Part shown: piece after piece, positions 18,410 to 27,422 of the stretch
How the letters are laid out: every line of letters starts with the position of its first letter
How positions within the stretch are numbered: position 1 is the stretch's first letter
Notes under the pieces: generated by a model
Databases searched by the model: none
What the model saw: the letters and a program-made list of their open reading frames with translations, nothing else
What the model was told of the DNA's origin: nothing
Position numbers and translations under genes: made by a program
From: a virus
Virus record (IMG/VR): IMGVR_UViG_3300046535_001151
Coordinates: 1 to 64,000 of that record
Direction: 5' to 3' (one strand)
Length of the DNA: 64,000 nucleotides

Positions 18410-20532
18410 TTCTTGGAGGTGGAGATGGTCTGCCGGCCACCGGGTTTGTCACCCTTGGTTTCACTGTGGGCGGGAGCCTCGTTGGTCGCCTTCCGGCCCT
18501 GTGCATTCGCCACCATACCGATACCCAACATCTGCTGAGCCTGTAACCGTTCGGTGATGGTGGTGGGGATGCGGATCTCCAGGATCTGCCCTGACGGATC
18601 CAGCAGGTACTGTTTCCCGCTGGTCGGGTCTACATAGGGCGAGGGCATCTGGCCTTGGAGCAACTGTTGCTGGGCCTGCATCTGCATCGCCATGACGATC
18701 TGGGGATCCACCGGTCTGAGCGGTGGTAACGGGATCGCGGGAGGCGCTCCCACATTCGGGGTTTCCATCACCTCGTGGAAGGTCCAGAAATCCACGTAGC
18801 CCATGGTGGCCTGCTGCATGGTCTGCATCTTCCGCTCGGTGGCGTGCATGGCGAGGATCGAGTTCGGAGCCGCCACGAAGATGAACTGCTTCGTCATGAA
18901 CTGGGCACGCTGATCGGCGGTGGTCAGATCGACGTCCAGTTCAGGGACGTAGCCGGGCTGACCGGGTTTCATGGCCGGGACGAGCTTGCCCGGGTCGAAG
19001 TCGAAGTCCTCCAGCACCACACCGGCATCGCCGAGGATCATCCTCCGTTTGGTCTGATCGAGGTACTGGAAGTAGTTGACCTTGGTCATCTCCGCCAGAT
19101 CGCGCATGAAGGCTTCGACCTGACGGGCCTCCTGGCGGATCTCGGGGGTCAGGGCTTCGTAGTACTTTTCGATGGTGTCAGCAGAAGGCAGCTGACGCAG
19201 TTGCAGCAACGCTGCCAGATTCGCCGTGCCGCTCAGGTCATTGTGTTTGGTGGTGAGTTTGTCCCACAGTTCACTACAGAGTTGGAGGGCTTGAGCCGAG
19301 GGGCCTTCCTGACGCTTGTAGGCATCGCCGAAGGAGGGATTCACCTTGATCCGCTTACCGGGACGGCGGGGATCCAGCCCTCGCATGGTCGATTCGCTGA
19401 CCGCGTTCCGGTTGTAGATGACATCCGGGTCGATCCACTGCTGGATCCCTAATCTCAGGTCGTTCACGGTGTCGTTGATCGCATCCTGCACCGGGAGGAG
19501 GTCGTTGAACAGAGGAATCCCGAGGAGTTGCCACGGGACGGACCACAACCGTAGTCTGCAGACCGGGAACATCCCATGACCATACGTATTGGGGCCGTCA
19601 TACAGGATGATCTCGTCGGTACTGACCACCAGTCGGCCACGGGGGTACATCGGGGCGTTCGGCTGGACGGTGTAGGCCCAGGCAGCGCCCGGAGTGCCCA
19701 TGACGATCGAACGGTTGGTCAGGTTGCGGGTGCGGTCGTGGAAGTAGGTCCGGTAGAGACACACAGACCCTGCTCGAGCCTGACGCGAGTGTGTTCCAGC
19801 CTGTCCGAGGGCATCTAAAGGGTCCGCTGGAGTAAGTAAGCGTGACGCAGCCGTACGGAACTTCCCCATCACTCGTCCCAAAGCCGTATCAGTGGCTGGG
19901 CGGAAGTAGGGGGCCTTGGTCGGATACATACCCCTGAGGGCGTTGACCGTGTGTTCCTCTCTGAGGGTCACGCCTTCCCAGAGTTGGAGGCTTCGGGACT
20001 GGGAGGGGCGGATCGGCAGGGTGTCTCGGGGGTCACGGGCTGAGAGGGCATTCGCTCCACCGAAGGGAGCATGCGGATCCCAGTCCACCACCAGATCACC
20101 GGTTCCAGCAGCCAGACCGTATTTGATGCAGTCGCCCAACTCCAAGTCAGCGAGGGTCGTGACCCATTCCGCCACGGCATATTTGTTCAGGAGATCCGCC
20201 TGCACCTCGTAGGCCGGGTTCATGGTCTTCCAGCCGAAAACAGGCCGAATATCGGTCAGGGCTGAGACATGGGCTTGGACGGCCTTGCGGGATTCGTTGA
20301 TCACGACCTGTGGGAGATACTTCAGCCGTTGACGCTCTGGCGACAACTGCTCCCCGACGATGTAGGACAGACTGCGGGAGATCTGGTCGTAGGAGGGGTC
20401 TGCCCGGTTGATCCGGTCTCCGTCCTGCACCGCTTCCTTGATCCACCCGAGGACTCGGGGATCACCTCGTAGGAGGGATTCGGCGGTGGTCGGGGGTAGA
20501 TCGAGGATGCCGGAGCTACTGAATTCGGCCAT
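18406..20532 (-). CDS. Portal protein
   Basis: The protein is 708 aa, the size of podovirus portals. Supporting sequence includes SYDQISRSLSYIVGEQ near the N-terminus, the central GIPLFNDLLPVQDAINDTVN helix typical of portal crown and stem regions, KTTKHNDLSGTAN-like and RQEARQVEAFMRDL helices, and a long Gln/Met-rich C-terminal region (MAMQMQAQQQLLQGQM) that may form the barrel. It would form a dodecameric DNA entry ring and bind the terminase. It lies downstream of the terminase gene and upstream of the scaffold, as expected. Confidence 0.85.
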   Translation of the reverse strand: MAEFSSSGILDLPPTTAESLLRGDPRVLGWIKEAVQDGDRINRADPSYDQISRSLSYIVGEQLSPERQRLKYLPQVVINESRKAVQAHVSALTDIRPVFGWKTMNPAYEVQADLLNKYAVAEWVTTLADLELGDCIKYGLAAGTGDLVVDWDPHAPFGGANALSARDPRDTLPIRPSQSRSLQLWEGVTLREEHTVNALRGMYPTKAPYFRPATDTALGRVMGKFRTAASRLLTPADPLDALGQAGTHSRQARAGSVCLYRTYFHDRTRNLTNRSIVMGTPGAAWAYTVQPNAPMYPRGRLVVSTDEIILYDGPNTYGHGMFPVCRLRLWSVPWQLLGIPLFNDLLPVQDAINDTVNDLRLGIQQWIDPDVIYNRNAVSESTMRGLDPRRPGKRIKVNPSFGDAYKRQEGPSAQALQLCSELWDKLTTKHNDLSGTANLAALLQLRQLPSADTIEKYYEALTPEIRQEARQVEAFMRDLAEMTKVNYFQYLDQTKRRMILGDAGVVLEDFDFDPGKLVPAMKPGQPGYVPELDVDLTTADQRAQFMTKQFIFVAAPNSILAMHATERKMQTMQQATMGYVDFWTFHEVMETPNVGAPPAIPLPPLRPVDPQIVMAMQMQAQQQLLQGQMPSPYVDPTSGKQYLLDPSGQILEIRIPTTITERLQAQQMLGIGMVANAQGRKATNEAPAHSETKGDKPGGRQTISTSKK

Positions 20533-21039
20533 TTACGGTTTCAAGTGATCGAGTGCCGAGGTGTTGGAGTCGTTCACGCCCGGACCATACGAGTGCTTCG
20601 GCTCTGCCTCACCACCGAGCACCTTCGTTGCTCCACGGAGACCCCATTTCCGCTTGGCCTCGGCAGAAGGCTTCTCCTGGGCGACGTCCCCGAAGGTGTT
20701 GTCGAGCCGATTGCCTCGGGTTTGGGAGTAGTTTCTGAAGACGACCTGCTGGCCTTCACCGTTTCGGGCGAGATCCTCAGATTCCTTCTCGACCTGACGG
20801 AGCTTTCTCAGGGAATCGATCTCGACCAGCTCGTTTCGACCATCCCGGCAGGTAAATTTGGGGATCTGGCTCTGTTCCGAATCCGACCGGCAGTCGAACT
20901 GAGCCTGCGGAACCCAGTCCATCGGCCGGCCACAGTCGGGACAGACTGGCGGAGTTGCCTGACCGCCCTCCTGTACTGATCGGTACTGATCAATGACGGC
21001 CACTCGGCAATTCCCGCAAAAATAGTCGTGGTTGGGCAT
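20533..21039 (-). CDS. Zinc-ribbon phage protein (FmdB-like N-terminus), 168 aa
   Basis: The N-terminus MPNHDYFCGNCRVAVIDQY with a later CPDCGRPM forms a CxxC...CxxC ribbon like FmdB-type putative regulators. A charged, mostly helical C-terminal part follows. Such proteins often precede portal genes in environmental phages. The DNA around 20973-20992, inside this gene, is a degenerate copy of the GTACTGATC tandem repeat found elsewhere in the window. Confidence 0.65.
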   Translation of the reverse strand: MPNHDYFCGNCRVAVIDQYRSVQEGGQATPPVCPDCGRPMDWVPQAQFDCRSDSEQSQIPKFTCRDGRNELVEIDSLRKLRQVEKESEDLARNGEGQQVVFRNYSQTRGNRLDNTFGDVAQEKPSAEAKRKWGLRGATKVLGGEAEPKHSYGPGVNDSNTSALDHLKP

Positions 21040-21552
21040 CTAGGACGACCAGATGTCCTGACAAATTTTGTCAACGATCTGTTTCACGAGGGATTCCACC
21101 GAAATTCCCCGTTTGGTGGCGCGGTGGGCCAGTTCTTCCCATTGGCCGGGGGTGAAATCTACGTCAATCGTGCCGATGGTCAGGTGGGCAAGGCGTGTGG
21201 CCGCGGTGACGAGGTGCTGAGGGGTGTCGGTGGATCCAAACCCGAGGGCGCGGGCCACCTCGGCGCGATCCGCTCCGGTCAGGGTCAGGGCGTGCTCGTC
21301 GACCGGGATGTATTCCTGCTGGTAGACGTCGGTCGGGAGGACCGCGAGGACGGTGGATCCCCGGCTGATGACCCAGTTGCCGGGATGGCCGAGGGAATTC
21401 ATCCCGTTGGCAAGGACGAACCGGCCTTCCGACTCGAGCTGGGTGGCGGTCAGGGGTTCCACCTGAATCCGGGGGCGGACCTGCTTCTTCAGCGGGACCG
21501 TCTTAGGCGGAGGAGCGGTCGCTGCCGAAGTAGAGGGCGTCTGGGGCGTCAT
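21040..21552 (-). CDS. Hypothetical protein with ribbon-helix-helix-like C-terminus, 170 aa
   Basis: I chose ATG 21552 because AGGGA lies seven bases upstream; it overlaps the terminase 3' end by 50 bases. The centre (GMNSLGHPGNWVISRGSTVLAVLPTD, given here in parts: NSLGHPGNWVIS and STVLAVLPTDVYQQEY) resembles the small beta domain seen in phage proteins of the PGDW type. The C-terminal 40 residues (TPGQWEELAHRATKRGIS, then SLVKQIVDKI) look like a ribbon-helix-helix. A DNA-binding or packaging-accessory role is possible. Confidence 0.55.
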   Translation of the reverse strand: MTPQTPSTSAATAPPPKTVPLKKQVRPRIQVEPLTATQLESEGRFVLANGMNSLGHPGNWVISRGSTVLAVLPTDVYQQEYIPVDEHALTLTGADRAEVARALGFGSTDTPQHLVTAATRLAHLTIGTIDVDFTPGQWEELAHRATKRGISVESLVKQIVDKICQDIWSS

Positions 21553-23650
21553 CGTCGATCCCTTCTCGGGCATCATCCACTCCTAAGTTCTGATCCTCGG
21601 CTGTCGATGCAGAGTTTCGGAAGTCTCGCTTCGGTCCACCAGTGGCTTGGAGGTGGGCCACCATGGCGTCTCGCCTCCGCCTGCGTTCGGCCACCGGTTC
21701 GGCTTCACCACCCGCGGCTTGATGAGCCACATAGTAACCGATCGCACTGGAAAAGATGGCGTCATCGTGCTGACCCCGGGCGTGCTCGGCATCCTCCAAG
21801 GCTCCTTCGGTCACAAAGTGGTGTAACTCCCCCCGAGTGACGGTGGAGTTGAGTCTGAAGTCGGCGACTCCAGACAGGGGGTCTCGGGTGGTCACGGCAT
21901 CGTGGAACTTCTCGATCAGGAGCGGTCGAGTGCGAGCAGACGTGAGCCACCCTATTCGGCGAGTAAACCTCGACGAGGCGTCGGCGGCATCGACGACCTC
22001 CCAGATGTAGAAATTGGAGTAGCCCAGATGTAACTGGAGCAGGTTTTGTACGACGGCTCCATGCTTTTCGAGTTCGATCGCGGCGAGGGCTTCGAGGCCA
22101 TCTTCGTCGGTGTAGAACCTCCCGATCGCATCGGCGATGAACGCGATCTGGGCGGGCCGAATCGTATTCGACACATATTGGGCCACATCCTCGGCGGGTT
22201 CTTCGATCGTGGGTTCTCGCACCACGGTGATCACGGTGTAGTCCTGACCGATCCCGTCGCCAGCATCCACCGCCATGTAGTACCGACGTCGGCCTCGGGC
22301 GCGAGGGTATTCGAAGATCGTCAACACCGAGGCTCTCAGGGATGGAAGTTCCTGGAGTTCTGGACCGCTGATCCGTCTGAAGCCATAGCCCGGGGGAACC
22401 GGATACTGCTCTGCTTCTCGGACTGGCATTCGCGTGCTGAGCGGGGCAGCGGGACGTGTGTCGGCGTGGAGAGCTGCGGCTTTCGGGTCGTCCAGATCGG
22501 CATGGCGGAGTTCGGCGATCTCTCTGCTCGGTTCCACCGCCCAGACATCGCGGATCGGTCGGGCGGACTGATCGATCGCTTGGAGTTCGTCGAGGGTGAA
22601 CACACTTCTCCCGGCGTACTGGAAGGATTCCTCGGGGTTGGAGGGGAATTCCTTCAGGAAGGTGTGGAGATTGCCCTTCTTGAGGTAGTAGGCCCGAGTC
22701 GTCTCATACCAGTAGAGCTGATCGCGGGTGAGATCGAGCTTCCGTCCAATCCATCTGGGGCAGTCCCGATCGAGTTGGGCAGCAACTTTGAGGGTCTCTG
22801 CCGAAGGACTCCAGTCAGTCGGCGCTGGCGAGGAGTATTTGCTCGCCTCCACACACCACGGGATGAACTGGTTGACGAACCGACCTTCTCCATCCTCCGC
22901 CGCGAGCCACTGTTGATGCCACCAGTCACCCGCGAGTTCAGCGGTGGATTCAAAGAGGACCAGCACATCGGGGTTGATCGGAATGCCGGGGAGGAGGGAG
23001 GAGTCGAGCTGCTCGGGGTTGTCCCAGGTGGCTAACTCAGAGATGTGCACCACCGAGTTGGTACGGCCTCTCTCGATATTGCCCTTCTTCCCACCGACTT
23101 CCTGTAGGGCTCCACGGGTCGTCTTGCCCCAGGCGGTTTTGATCGACGAGTAGTTGGTGAGATGGAGTTCTCGACCGGCACTGTAGGGCACGGCCCGTTC
23201 GGGTTTGAGGAACCACGGGAGGTGGTCGTAGATCCGCTCGACCATCCGAAACAAATAGCGGGCCTGTTCCTCGGTGTCGGACCCGGCAATGGCGCGGATG
23301 TACGGCTGCTGGAAGATCCGCTGGCTCACCAAGGCCATTCCCCACGTGGAGATCCCGAGCTGACGGGCCTTGAGAATGTTCAGTAAGAGTCCATCGCGGG
23401 ACTTCGTACGATACCGCTGCATCTCCAAGGTGGCCAGCCGGTCGAGGACAAATTGCTGCGATTCCCAGAAGGGATACAGGGGCCGAATCCCGTGGCCCTC
23501 CTCGTCGATCACCACAAAGGTCTGGAGGTAGAAGGGGGTGTCGTAGGTCGCCCGGAGCTTGGCGGTCGCGGCGAATTGCTCCTCCTCCTCGGTGAGGGAT
23601 CGCATCGGTTCTCCGGCGCCATCGCGACTCGCGACGATCTGAGCCGTCAA
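21503..23650 (-). CDS. terL: Terminase large subunit
   Basis: The protein is 715 aa from TTG 23650. ATPase signs: LKARQLGIST near 93-102 as a deviant Walker A, and VVHISELATW near 200 as Walker B. Nuclease signs: YYMAVDAGDGIGQDYTVI near 465 with the first catalytic Asp, and DAIFSSAIGYY late. It would cut and pump DNA through the portal. The frame stays open upstream with protein-like sequence (LYHPRLIAARDEQILRDP) to a CTG at 23767 that has AGGAG five bases ahead. The true start may therefore be that CTG, giving 754 aa. Confidence 0.88.
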   Translation of the reverse strand: MTAQIVASRDGAGEPMRSLTEEEEQFAATAKLRATYDTPFYLQTFVVIDEEGHGIRPLYPFWESQQFVLDRLATLEMQRYRTKSRDGLLLNILKARQLGISTWGMALVSQRIFQQPYIRAIAGSDTEEQARYLFRMVERIYDHLPWFLKPERAVPYSAGRELHLTNYSSIKTAWGKTTRGALQEVGGKKGNIERGRTNSVVHISELATWDNPEQLDSSLLPGIPINPDVLVLFESTAELAGDWWHQQWLAAEDGEGRFVNQFIPWCVEASKYSSPAPTDWSPSAETLKVAAQLDRDCPRWIGRKLDLTRDQLYWYETTRAYYLKKGNLHTFLKEFPSNPEESFQYAGRSVFTLDELQAIDQSARPIRDVWAVEPSREIAELRHADLDDPKAAALHADTRPAAPLSTRMPVREAEQYPVPPGYGFRRISGPELQELPSLRASVLTIFEYPRARGRRRYYMAVDAGDGIGQDYTVITVVREPTIEEPAEDVAQYVSNTIRPAQIAFIADAIGRFYTDEDGLEALAAIELEKHGAVVQNLLQLHLGYSNFYIWEVVDAADASSRFTRRIGWLTSARTRPLLIEKFHDAVTTRDPLSGVADFRLNSTVTRGELHHFVTEGALEDAEHARGQHDDAIFSSAIGYYVAHQAAGGEAEPVAERRRRRDAMVAHLQATGGPKRDFRNSASTAEDQNLGVDDAREGIDDDAPDALYFGSDRSSA

Positions 23651-23775
23651 GGCTCGTGCGTCATCGACGCTGTAGGTGGGGAATCGTCCCGAGGGAAAGA
23701 GCGACCCGAAACGAGGATCCCGAAGGATTTGTTCGTCTCGGGCCGCGATGAGGCGGGGATGGTACAGAGAGGCTC

Positions 23776-23952
23776 CTACTGAGGGGGAATGCTATCGACC
23801 GCGGCCTTGATCGTGTCGAGACCCGAGGCAATCGTGTCGAGATCCGCCTGCGTAGCGACCGCAGGTCCACGGGCAGCAATCGCCGTGGCGAGCGTGGTGA
23901 TCGCGGTGGATAGGTCAGCGAGTTTGGTCGTGATGTCAGCGACAGTAGCCAT
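23776..23952 (-). CDS. Small coiled-coil protein, 58 aa
   Basis: I chose ATG 23952 with AGGAGAG directly upstream. The whole peptide (MATVADITTKLADLSTAITT and onwards) reads as an amphipathic helix with Ala, Thr and Leu at heptad spacing, so an oligomeric coil is likely. It stands just upstream of the terminase start. It could be a membrane-associated lysis helper or a packaging accessory; no family is recognised. Confidence 0.58.
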   Translation of the reverse strand: MATVADITTKLADLSTAITTLATAIAARGPAVATQADLDTIASGLDTIKAAVDSIPPQ

Positions 23953-23990
23953 GAAATCTCTCCTCCTGAAAATGATGAATCCGAAAAAAG

Positions 23991-24329
23991 TCATGCACCA
24001 ACCACATCGAGGGCGAGTTCAAGGGCCATCACCGTGGCGAGGATCGCGGGGTTGTCTTGATCCGCGGCGGGGAGATCCTGATAGACCGTGGTCAGGGCTA
24101 TTCGGGCAATCGCAGGCCACTTGGATCCACTCGCGTCAGCAGCGATGGCTTTCTGGGCCGTGTCCAAGGCGATCGACACCGCGGGTGGCACGTTCGGCAG
24201 CGCGTTGACCTCGGCTTGGAGCGTGGTGAGAAGCGCGGCGATCTGCGAGGGGGTCAGGTGGACCCGGCAGGCCGTCCCGAAGAGGAGCGAGACACTGAGC
24301 ACCGCCGCACACAGTCGGGATCGGATCAT
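23991..24329 (-). CDS. Putative lipoprotein, possibly lysis-related, 112 aa
   Basis: From ATG 24329 the N-terminus MIRSRLCAAVLSVSLLFGTAC is a signal peptide with a lipobox-like GTAC. The mature part is Ala-rich helix (LTPSQIAALLTTLQAEVNAL and further). A small lipoprotein next to a holin-like gene suggests an outer-membrane spanin-type lysis protein, which would also hint at a Gram-negative host. The Pro-rich composition of typical o-spanins is missing, so the role is uncertain. Confidence 0.58.
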   Translation of the reverse strand: MIRSRLCAAVLSVSLLFGTACRVHLTPSQIAALLTTLQAEVNALPNVPPAVSIALDTAQKAIAADASGSKWPAIARIALTTVYQDLPAADQDNPAILATVMALELALDVVGA

Positions 24330-24330
24330 C

Positions 24331-24681
24331 TTAGGCCCCTCTGAACATGGGAAATTTCTGATCGAGTTTGGCGAGGAGTTCGCCGGTGTTTTGGAGCGCA
24401 CAGATCACCGCGGTGGCCGAGGCGATCACGAGGATCTCGCGGATCTTGATGTGATCGAGAACCTGGAGGTTGATCACCGTGCCGGCGATCCCGAGGCCCG
24501 AGGTGGCCAGTAGCGATTGGATGAAGGCCCGCCCCGAGCGGATCAGGATCGAGGCGATCGGGGTGATCGTCTGGTAGATGATGTTCGGTTCGTGCTCGCG
24601 GGTTTCGATGATCCCGGTGATGGGCTGATCGTCTCGGCGCACACCGGTCACGACAATGGACGGTTCAGTCGTCGAGGCCAT
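24331..24681 (-). CDS. Holin-like membrane protein, 116 aa
   Basis: After a polar N-terminus of 35 residues come two hydrophobic segments (about 40-72, with SLLATSGLGIAGTVINLQVL; and 80-100, with EILVIASATAVICAL) and a charged C-terminus (LLAKLDQKFPMF). This topology fits a small class II-like holin. Neighbours are a lipoprotein and a zinc-ribbon gene, with a lysis-type group upstream. Similar genes near terminases are often annotated as holins, but holin identity rests on topology alone. Confidence 0.55.
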   Translation of the reverse strand: MASTTEPSIVVTGVRRDDQPITGIIETREHEPNIIYQTITPIASILIRSGRAFIQSLLATSGLGIAGTVINLQVLDHIKIREILVIASATAVICALQNTGELLAKLDQKFPMFRGA

Positions 24682-24881
24682 CAGGTGTCCTTCACCGGAA
24701 ACGAGTCACCACACTGGTGGCAGTGGGCCGTGCCGTCCCGATGGAGGGTGATTCTATGCGACTCGGTAGTGTTTGCACAGGTGCAGGTCGGGCAGATCAA
24801 GGTCAGGGCCACGGCGTGACGATGCGCGTCGTCGAGGAAGGGGAAGACCGTGCGAATCGCCTCGTGAAATTGATCGGGCAT
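24681..24881 (-). CDS. Zinc-ribbon protein, 66 aa
   Basis: I chose the ATG that overlaps the upstream TGA (TGATG). The pairs CPTC near 31-34 and CHQC near 54-57 form a classic zinc ribbon, preceded by a short helix (FHEAIRTVFPFLDDAHRHAV). It probably binds nucleic acid or a protein. It is coupled to the holin-like gene downstream. Confidence 0.62.
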   Translation of the reverse strand: MPDQFHEAIRTVFPFLDDAHRHAVALTLICPTCTCANTTESHRITLHRDGTAHCHQCGDSFPVKDT

Positions 24882-25984
24882 CACGGTTTCACGAAGACTT
24901 GACAGTTCATCCCCATCGCATCGCAGAAGCGGAACGTCGGCGGCACGCTGTTATCCTGTTGGAAGATTCCCGGCAGCGTCGTCCACACCGGCGGCGGCGG
25001 GGTATCTCCCACCTGCACCGTGACCACCAGCAGGGACGTAGCCTGCTCATTCGCCTGAATCCCCGGCCTCCCGCCGTTGCTGTCCTGTTGCCAGATCGCC
25101 GCCACCTTATGCGTCCCCGGCCCGAGAATCGCCGGATCGAACGGCGAGGGCAGGATCAGCGTCCGGTTGGCGGGCGCCGTGCCTTCGTTAATCAGGATGC
25201 CTTCGCTGTCATGGTGCAGGTCCATGTCGTAGCGCGTCATGCCGATGCCATCCGGCAGGTCGGGATCCACGATGTAGCCAAAGAGCTTCGGCGTGGTGCC
25301 CGTAATCGCGGTCGTAATCGGCGCCAGAATCGGGATGATGTAATCGTATTGCGTGGCCGTCCCGCCAATCTTGCCTTCGGGCATATCGTGCAGCGACGAC
25401 GGGTTGTTGTTCGTGCCGATGTAGGGTCCACCCTGAGCTAAGAACTCCTCCGGCGCCGACGGGTCCACCATCGAGAAGAACGGCAGGATCAGGATGTTAT
25501 CCGTGAAGTCGCCGTTTTTGAAGTAGGTCCGCGCAATGGCCTGGACGGCAAACCAGCCCTTCTTCGGCACGGTATGCCCCGACACCCCGTCATTCCACGA
25601 GAGGCTGAAATCCACGGTGAAGTGTCCGGTGATGCTGACCACCCCAGTCGGATCGCCGACCAGCGGCAGGGGCCGGTCAAAGACCACGTTGTTAATCAGC
25701 GGTCCCCGCACCGGCACATAATCCGTGATCGCGCCTTCGACCTGAAACAGCGTGATACTGAAGGGCACCGTAAAACTGGCGCCCATCTCCCCATACACCG
25801 GGCTCGTGATGTCCAGATGTGTATGCGCCAGCGAGGGCGAGTGCATCTGGGGCACCGTCGTGGGGTCTGGATTGCTGTTCCCCGGCCGCCAGTGGGCTTG
25901 CGCCGAGATAGTGGGCCACTTCGACGGGTCTGCGTATTCCGTCACCGTCGGATCATAGGGATAGGCGTGAATCTTGATGGACAC
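24881..25984 (-). CDS. Secreted or virion beta-sandwich protein of unknown function, 367 aa
   Basis: The GTG at 25984 overlaps the preceding TAG and has AGGAG seven bases upstream, which fixes the start at SIKIHAYPYDPTVTEYADP. The protein is made of beta strands with few charged clusters, for example SITGHFTVDFSLSWND and a C-terminal GPGTHKVAAIWQQDSNGG that resembles an Ig-like or fibronectin-like strand pair. No signal peptide is obvious. Its ATT/ACG/GCG-rich codons match the leftmost 11.8 kb more than its neighbours. A tail or surface-binding role is possible. Confidence 0.58.
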   Translation of the reverse strand: MSIKIHAYPYDPTVTEYADPSKWPTISAQAHWRPGNSNPDPTTVPQMHSPSLAHTHLDITSPVYGEMGASFTVPFSITLFQVEGAITDYVPVRGPLINNVVFDRPLPLVGDPTGVVSITGHFTVDFSLSWNDGVSGHTVPKKGWFAVQAIARTYFKNGDFTDNILILPFFSMVDPSAPEEFLAQGGPYIGTNNNPSSLHDMPEGKIGGTATQYDYIIPILAPITTAITGTTPKLFGYIVDPDLPDGIGMTRYDMDLHHDSEGILINEGTAPANRTLILPSPFDPAILGPGTHKVAAIWQQDSNGGRPGIQANEQATSLLVVTVQVGDTPPPPVWTTLPGIFQQDNSVPPTFRFCDAMGMNCQVFVKP

Positions 25985-27141
25985 TAGGTTCTCCTGAATC
26001 GGGTTAGCCCCTGCGAGGGGCCGGATTGATCGGCTTGCCAGCCGGCGCATGCCGTGGGCTGACTCCGCTGCGTCTGCACTTGTGTCACCCAGCACTGCGG
26101 TTCGATGATCTTGCCGTAGCTACGGGTTTCGAGATCGTCGCTGTGGTGACAGATTGCGGGGGCGTCTAACGGGGCGTAGGTCCAGTGACAGCCGCCATCG
26201 CCCTGTTCTTCGCCGCGCATGAACAACTCGATCTGGGTTTGTGCGGGTACCCACGCGGCAGCTTGGAAGAAGGCCACGGCACAGGATCGCTGAATCGGCT
26301 GGAGAGGACGAGACAAGATCCCGCTGTCGGAGTGGAAGGTGGATCCGGCTCCTTCGAGTTGTCCTACCGCGGCGGCATCGGCGAAGTTCCCCGGGTCCGT
26401 GTCGCGCTTCCCGTCGATGGCGACTTCAGCCGCCCCCATGATCTCGTCAGAGACGACTGGGACATGGGCGATCTGTCGGACGTCGAGTTCATCTTTCAGG
26501 TGCCTCGGCCAGTCGGCTGATCGGGGAGGGTGGATCGTGACCCAGTCGCCTGCGTAGGATCCATCACCGGCTCCTGTGGCGATCATGCGGCCGGGACCTT
26601 TGATCCGCTGGTAGATCGCATACGCCCGTGCATCGCCACCATTCAGGTTGCTGTGCTGACTCGGTTCGTTGGCGACTTCTCCGAAGGCGTTTGGCTCATC
26701 GAGAATCTCAGCGGCCCGATCGATATGGGCATCCAGCTCCGCGTCGGACATGATGTCGGCACTGTCGGCGCAGAACACAAACGAGAAGCGGCAGCTCCAG
26801 CGGGAGAAGAGGTAGCGAGCGAAGGGTTTGAGTTCGGTGTAGTACGTCTCACCCCAGTCTTGTGGATGGAGACGAGCGAAGGAGTTCACCATCCCGAGGA
26901 CCCGCATCGTGTTGGGGCCGGGATTCAGCGAGAGATAGTCGGCCATGGTGGGATCGATCGCGGCGGGACCGCCCATCAGCCAGAGCTGGTAGAGGAGGAA
27001 GTTGGTCATGCCGCGGTAGGGCCAGATCGCGTTCTGCTCGTCCTTGAAGACGAGGCCGTCAATGTGGATCCGGCCGGTCTGTCCAGCCCCGGATCCGCCA
27101 CCGCTGCCGCCGAGGATCACATGGGCGAGCGCGGGTCTCAT
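25984..27141 (-). CDS. Glycoside-hydrolase-like TIM-barrel protein
   Basis: I chose ATG 27141 (ATGA overlap), giving 385 aa. The opening RIHIDGLVFKDEQNAIWPYRG resembles the first strand of GH5-type barrels. Two Glu sites fit a retaining hydrolase: GEVANEPSQHSN (E159, possible acid/base) and PVVSDEIMGA (E233, possible nucleophile). After about residue 300 the sequence changes to a Cys-containing tail (GGCHWTYAP, PQCWVTQ, TACAGW). It may degrade a host capsule or cell-wall polymer as a lysin or depolymerase. The substrate is unknown and the two Glu roles are inferred. Confidence 0.62.
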   Translation of the reverse strand: MRPALAHVILGGSGGGSGAGQTGRIHIDGLVFKDEQNAIWPYRGMTNFLLYQLWLMGGPAAIDPTMADYLSLNPGPNTMRVLGMVNSFARLHPQDWGETYYTELKPFARYLFSRWSCRFSFVFCADSADIMSDAELDAHIDRAAEILDEPNAFGEVANEPSQHSNLNGGDARAYAIYQRIKGPGRMIATGAGDGSYAGDWVTIHPPRSADWPRHLKDELDVRQIAHVPVVSDEIMGAAEVAIDGKRDTDPGNFADAAAVGQLEGAGSTFHSDSGILSRPLQPIQRSCAVAFFQAAAWVPAQTQIELFMRGEEQGDGGCHWTYAPLDAPAICHHSDDLETRSYGKIIEPQCWVTQVQTQRSQPTACAGWQADQSGPSQGLTRFRRT

Positions 27142-27422
27142 AGCATCGTCAGTCCGGCGCCGGGAATGATCGTGCCCGGGCAGTTGGGCCGGTCGGGCAC
27201 CATCAGCAGGTTGCCGTTCACGATCGAGTAGATCGTAAAGCCGCTCACCTGATCGGGCGGGACGGCTTCGAGTCTCACCGGGGTCTCGGTGAAGAAGGTG
27301 GCGAGAATGGTCGCGGATCCGCGTGGGTAGTGCACACAGACCTTCCCGGGGATCCGGTTCCCGTCGCTGTTGATCGCGGGAAACAGTTGATCCTGGAGAA
27401 TGATGTCGACGTGATCGATCAT
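27138..27422 (-). CDS. Hypothetical beta protein, 94 aa
   Basis: The frame begins MIDHVDIILQDQLFPAINSDG and ends NCPGTIIPGAGLTML. The sequence is strand-rich (GKVCVHYPRGSATILATFF, FTIYSIVNGNLLMV). Its stop overlaps the ATG of the hydrolase-like gene and its start is coupled to the DUF5675 gene, so it belongs to the lysis-like group. No family is recognised. Confidence 0.6.
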   Translation of the reverse strand: MIDHVDIILQDQLFPAINSDGNRIPGKVCVHYPRGSATILATFFTETPVRLEAVPPDQVSGFTIYSIVNGNLLMVPDRPNCPGTIIPGAGLTML

